From: Bacillota bacterium
GTDB lineage: Bacteria > Bacillota > Clostridia > Acetivibrionales > DTU013
Assembly (NCBI GenBank): GCA_023435805.1
Contig: JAEZMC010000054.1
Span: 1 to 8,840, forward strand
Direction of reading: 5' to 3'
DNA length: 8,840 nt
Shown in pieces: positions 6,113 through 8,840 of this stretch (position 1 is its first letter; each line of letters starts with the position of its first letter). Below the pieces are notes generated by a model. That model worked only from the letters and a program-made list of their open reading frames with translations, did not search any database and had not been told where the DNA came from. The position numbers were made by a program, and so were the translations under genes.

Positions 6113-7204
6113 CTAACGCGGCTGCGCTGTATTATCCTGCGATTGCGCTTTCTTGGCTAATGCAATCTCCTTCTTGCTCAAAATCTTGAAGTCCAGCAGA
6201 TCAAGTATGAAGATGAAAATGGGGATACCGATAATAAGTCCCCAGATACCCATAAGATGTTCTGAAACAATCAGGATGAGAAACGTAAAGAAGACTGGCA
6301 GATCCGTCTTTACCGACATCAGCTTCGGGTTCAGGAAGTAGCTCTCCACCGCATGGATGGCTAAAATCATGATCAGAACGTAAATGATGTGCATAAAGCC
6401 GCCGATGTTAAAGGCAATGATCGACAGCGGTACAAGCGATATGGCAACACCCGCAACAGGAATCAGACTCAGAACAAATATCATGGCCCCCAGCCCGATC
6501 AGCTGCGGGAAACCGAGTATTTTAAGACCGATCAGCGATAGGAATGTATTGCACAGGGCAATGAGTATCTGCGCCTGGATCACCTTGCCGAAGGAATTCA
6601 ACAGCCTTGTCCCGAAAAACTGCAATTCGTTAAAAATCCCGGTAATTTTGCTATCCTTGAAACCGAGTACAAAACGTACCACCCTGTCCTTCTCAAGAAT
6701 GAAGAAAAGGCTGAGGACCAACGAAAGGAAGATGGTGAGGCCGATATGTCCGATATCGCCTACCAGTGTAAACAGGTATGCAGATTTGTTACCGAGATAT
6801 TTGGGAATATCAATGGTATTGAGCTGTGTAACCAGGAAATCCAGTATGGTATTGTCAAAATGCTTTCCCTTTTGTGCATCGATGATGGCTATTACATCAT
6901 TGATAATGGCCATAATCTGTTTGATGGCAATAGGTATATACTTATAGACTGCAAGGATCAGCAGCGTAATAAAGCCTGCGTATAGAATGAGCGTTATGAT
7001 CGCACGGCTTATCTTAAGTTTTGTTACCCTTTGTATCACTGTCTGGAAGAACTTCTGAAGGCTGTACATCAGATAGGTGAACAAAAAAGTCAGCAGCAGC
7101 AGGTTCAATATCTCTCTCATTAAATAAAGGATCAGAGCAACTGCGCCCAGCGTCAAAATTCTCTTTGTGGCGGGCTTCTTAAGTACGGAAAGAATGAAAT
7201 CCAT
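6113..7204 (-). CDS. AI-2E family membrane protein (permease/transporter)
   Basis: This is a 363-residue polytopic membrane protein of the AI-2E family (the YdiK, YtvI and TqsA group). I count about eight membrane segments. Two are near the N-terminus (ILTLGAVALILYL, LLLLTFLFTYLMY), one in IITLILYAGFITLLILAV, and one in LTIFLSLVLSLFFIL. The C-terminal cluster has family-typical stretches: LSLIPVAGVAISLVPLSIIA, ESYFLNPKLM and GIWGLIIGIPIFIFILDLL. The family is named for autoinducer-2 export, but members also include proton-linked ion exporters, so no substrate is assigned. The tail is charged and Gln/Ala-rich. I chose ATG 7204 because GAGGT (7218-7214) precedes it by nine bases. ATG 7240 (12 more residues, MMNNREDRGISL) has no clear site and is the alternative. 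The gene follows murD on the same strand after 80 bases and may share its transcript. Confidence 0.9.
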   Translation of the reverse strand: MDFILSVLKKPATKRILTLGAVALILYLMREILNLLLLTFLFTYLMYSLQKFFQTVIQRVTKLKISRAIITLILYAGFITLLILAVYKYIPIAIKQIMAIINDVIAIIDAQKGKHFDNTILDFLVTQLNTIDIPKYLGNKSAYLFTLVGDIGHIGLTIFLSLVLSLFFILEKDRVVRFVLGFKDSKITGIFNELQFFGTRLLNSFGKVIQAQILIALCNTFLSLIGLKILGFPQLIGLGAMIFVLSLIPVAGVAISLVPLSIIAFNIGGFMHIIYVLIMILAIHAVESYFLNPKLMSVKTDLPVFFTFLILIVSEHLMGIWGLIIGIPIFIFILDLLDFKILSKKEIALAKKAQSQDNTAQPR

Positions 7205-7213
7205 TAACGAAAT

Positions 7214-7218
7214 ACCTC
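7214..7218 (-). promoter_or_regulatory. Ribosome binding site favouring the shorter AI-2E start
   Basis: GAGGT on the minus strand lies nine bases before ATG 7204. The bases before ATG 7240 (GGCACCGTAATTT) give no good match to the 16S tail, so the internal start is modestly preferred. Confidence 0.55.
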
Positions 7219-7284
7219 GATCTTCTCTATTATTCATCATAAATTACGGTGCCTGTTAAAAAACGTCTGAAACACGCCGCCCAA

Positions 7285-8682
7285 TCAGGTCAGGCTGTTT
7301 ACAATACGCTTGAATTCACGGCCGCGTTCCTCAAAATTTCTGAACATATCAAAACTTGCGCTTGCAGGTGATAACACTATTATATCATTCGCGTCGGATT
7401 TTTCATATGCTTTTCTTACAGCTTCCTCAAGTGAATTGCAGTGAAATACTGGTATCTGTCCCCCTTTGCCGGATCTTGCCGTTTCATCCCGAAGCGCCTT
7501 TTCGATCAGACCTGCTGTCTGACCCAGCAGTACCAGACATTTTACCCGGTTCACCAGCGTTTCACCCATGACATCGTAAGGAATATGCTTGTCATAGCCG
7601 CCTGCGATCAATATGACCTTCTCTTTGAACGCGTTGATGCTGGCCATGGTCCTGGTCGGGCTCGATCCGATGGAGTCGTTGTAAAAGCTGACACCGTTCA
7701 ATTCCCTTACATATTCAATCCTGTGCTCGACGCCTCTAAAGCTGGAGGCCACTTCCCTTATATCGTTCGGCGATACGAAGTCCACTGTTGCAGCCGCAGC
7801 GGCAAGGTAATTTTCAATGTTATGCACACCTGGCAGCAGGATTTCATCCGTTTTTACAATCTCCAGTTCCTTCCCGCCCTCCCTGTAAACAAGCCTGCCC
7901 TGTTCCTGCACCATGCCTTCCGGCAAGTCGGACTGCCTGCTGAAAAACACCAAGCGGCCTGCGGCTTCTGAAGCGAAGTCCCGGGTAATGGGATTGTCAT
8001 AATTGACGATCAGCGTGTCACTTTCGTTCTGGTAGAGAAAAATGTTCTTTTTGGCATCGATATACTCCTGCATGGAGGTATGCACATCCAGGTGGTTCGG
8101 CGAAACATTGGTGACCACTGCCGTATGGAGTCTGTTCCGCATGGTGTGAAGCTGAAAACTGCTAAGCTCCAGAACAACCCGGTCCGCTTCGTCAATGTCG
8201 TCGATCCTGTCCAGCAGCGGCGTTCCGATATTGCCCCCAAGCCAGCATTTGTAGCCATGCTGTTCGAGTATCCTGCTGATCAGGGTGGTCGTCGTGGTTT
8301 TGCCGTCGCTGCCGGTTACGGCAAATATCCTGGCAGGACAAAGCTTGCAGAACACTTCCATCTCGGAAGTGATCTCCGCCCCGGCGTCGGCCTCCCTCAA
8401 TAGCTCCGGTATGTCAAAGCGCACTCTGGGTGTTTTGAAGATGACATCAAAGCCTTTCAAAGCTTTCAAATAATCCGGCCCAAGACTATATTCCACATCC
8501 AGTCCTGCCAATGCTTCCATGGCAGGCTTTAAATCCTCCGCCTCCGCCCGGTCGAAAGCCGTCACGCTTACACCCAGATTACCGAGATATTTGATCAGCG
8601 GCGTATTGCTTATTCCTATTCCAAGCACTGCCACTCTTTTGGTAACGATCTCTCTTTTAAACTGTTCCAGTTTATCTTTCAA
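7285..8682 (-). CDS. murD: UDP-N-acetylmuramoyl-L-alanine--D-glutamate ligase (clostridial-type variant)
   Basis: This is a cytoplasmic ATP-dependent ligase that adds glutamate to UDP-MurNAc-L-Ala in peptidoglycan synthesis. It has 465 residues, normal for MurD. The N-terminal Rossmann-like domain opens with KRVAVLGIGIS (about 16-25). The ATP loop is TGSDGKTTTTT (123-133). LELSSFQL (171-178) and SPNHLDVH (194-201, H197) follow, then the likely carbamylated lysine K211 in AKKNIF. The C-terminal domain has GVEHRIEYV, GGYDK (361-365) and LSPASASFDMFRNFEERG. Departures from textbook MurD are TGSDGKT for TGTNGKT, PNHLD for PDHLD, and NDSIGSSPTRT (335-345) where NDSKATN is usual. I recall this combination in clostridial MurDs, so it is probably a functional subfamily. 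The start is TTG (8682-8680): GGGAGGT (8696-8690) precedes it by seven bases, an in-frame stop lies just upstream, and the next in-frame ATG is 53 codons in. Other cell-wall genes are not in view. Confidence 0.93.
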   Translation of the reverse strand: MKDKLEQFKREIVTKRVAVLGIGISNTPLIKYLGNLGVSVTAFDRAEAEDLKPAMEALAGLDVEYSLGPDYLKALKGFDVIFKTPRVRFDIPELLREADAGAEITSEMEVFCKLCPARIFAVTGSDGKTTTTTLISRILEQHGYKCWLGGNIGTPLLDRIDDIDEADRVVLELSSFQLHTMRNRLHTAVVTNVSPNHLDVHTSMQEYIDAKKNIFLYQNESDTLIVNYDNPITRDFASEAAGRLVFFSRQSDLPEGMVQEQGRLVYREGGKELEIVKTDEILLPGVHNIENYLAAAAATVDFVSPNDIREVASSFRGVEHRIEYVRELNGVSFYNDSIGSSPTRTMASINAFKEKVILIAGGYDKHIPYDVMGETLVNRVKCLVLLGQTAGLIEKALRDETARSGKGGQIPVFHCNSLEEAVRKAYEKSDANDIIVLSPASASFDMFRNFEERGREFKRIVNSLT

Positions 8683-8689
8683 TTCCTTT

Positions 8690-8696
8690 ACCTCCC
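8690..8696 (-). promoter_or_regulatory. Strong ribosome binding site for the TTG start of murD
   Basis: GGGAGGT on the minus strand is a near-perfect match to the anti-Shine-Dalgarno tail, seven bases before TTG 8682. The only nearby ATG (8697-8695) is in another frame and closes after eight codons, so TTG is the start. Confidence 0.85.
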
Positions 8697-8708
8697 ATTT
8701 TCAGTTAG

Positions 8709-8737
8709 ATATTATTTACATAAAAATAAACCGTAAA
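8709..8737 (-). promoter_or_regulatory. Candidate murD promoter
   Basis: On the minus strand TTTACG (8737-8732) is followed after 17 bases by TAATAT (8714-8709), each four of six to consensus. The resulting leader would be short and lead directly to the murD ribosome binding site. The match is modest, and the TATAAT further upstream is a competitor. Confidence 0.35.
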
Positions 8738-8752
8738 AATAACATTTTCCAC

Positions 8753-8781
8753 TTGCAATTATACAGCATTTCTAGTAGAAT
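8753..8781 (+). promoter_or_regulatory. Sigma-A type promoter of the tRNA-Leu gene
   Basis: TTGCAA (8753-8758, four of six) is followed after 17 bases by TAGAAT (8776-8781, five of six). The tRNA begins 19 bases after the -10 box, a spacing much like that of the first tRNA operon in this window. It is divergent from murD. Confidence 0.7.
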
Positions 8782-8800
8782 TAATATTGCGTTTTGAAAC

Positions 8801-8840
8801 GCGGGAATGGCGGAATTGGCAGACGCGCTAGTTTCAGGTA
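8801..8840 (+). tRNA. tRNA-Leu (CAG), first 40 bases, cut by right edge
   Basis: The sequence begins GCGGGAATGGCGGAATTGGC and continues through a leucine-type D-arm (GGCAGACGC) to CTAGTTTCAGGTA. The anticodon loop TTCAGGT contains CAG (8835-8837). The pattern closely follows E. coli tRNA-Leu(CAG). The variable arm, T-arm and 3' acceptor strand lie outside the window, so pairing of the acceptor cannot be checked. Confidence 0.92.

Noticed and set aside
6384..6947. 187-codon plus-strand open frame inside the AI-2E gene
   Set aside because: It is antisense to a clear membrane protein, has no recognisable domain, and its composition follows from the complementary strand of a hydrophobic gene.
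6113..7204. Reading the AI-2E family protein as evidence for quorum sensing
   Set aside because: The family name is historical and members transport other ions or molecules; nothing nearby (luxS, lsr genes) supports it.
7241..7284. Possible terminator between murD and the AI-2E gene
   Set aside because: A T-run is present on the minus strand, but the preceding stem is only about five pairs with a mismatch, so readthrough is at least as likely.
7441..7971. 176-codon plus-strand open frame inside murD
   Set aside because: It lies antisense to conserved MurD motifs and shows no domain of its own.

Overview
This window looks like chromosome from a Gram-positive, low-to-moderate G+C bacterium, most likely a member of Clostridia. 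The evidence is the strong AGGAGG-type ribosome binding sites, TTG start use, sigma-A type promoters, tRNAs with encoded CCA, a YesM/YesN-type two-component pair, and a clostridial-looking MurD variant (TGSDGKT and NDSIGSS motifs). Most of the DNA is housekeeping or regulatory. I found no CRISPR array, insertion sequence, phage gene, toxin-antitoxin pair or defence island, and no convincing new multigene system.

Layout, left to right. (1) Positions 1-2559, minus strand: a sensor histidine kinase (YesM type) followed by its response regulator (YesN/AraC type). They overlap by 4 bp (ATGA), and the regulator is cut by the left edge. (2) 2593-2617: a hairpin terminator. (3) 2628-4268, minus: a beta-CASP metallo-beta-lactamase-fold RNase resembling Thermus TTHA0252, with an extra charged C-terminal helix region. 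(4) 4403-4820, plus: a compact tRNA operon with a sigma-A promoter, tRNA-Ile2(CAT), tRNA-Phe(GAA), tRNA-Tyr(GTA) and a terminator. Each tRNA spacer contains a perfect hairpin, and the tRNA-Tyr gene has C instead of the near-universal T at position 55. (5) 4836-5851, minus: a ROK-family sugar kinase-like protein with its own terminator. Its zinc and catalytic motifs are intact but its first nucleotide-binding motif is unusual. (6) 5868-6112: a non-coding stretch with several dyads, probably the ROK control region. (7) 6113-7204, minus: an AI-2E family membrane protein. (8) 7285-8682, minus: murD, for peptidoglycan precursor synthesis, starting with TTG. (9) 8753-8840, plus: a promoter and the first 40 bases of a tRNA-Leu(CAG) gene cut by the right edge.

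How the parts fit. The kinase and regulator form one translationally coupled unit, probably sensing an extracellular carbohydrate or stress cue. The RNase is divergent from the tRNA operon and ends at a terminator just before the kinase gene. The tRNA operon and ROK gene converge on two back-to-back terminators. murD and the AI-2E protein run in the same direction 80 bp apart and may be cotranscribed. The most useful leads are the tRNA-Tyr T-loop substitution, the non-canonical ROK motif with its dyad-rich upstream region, and the variant MurD motifs.
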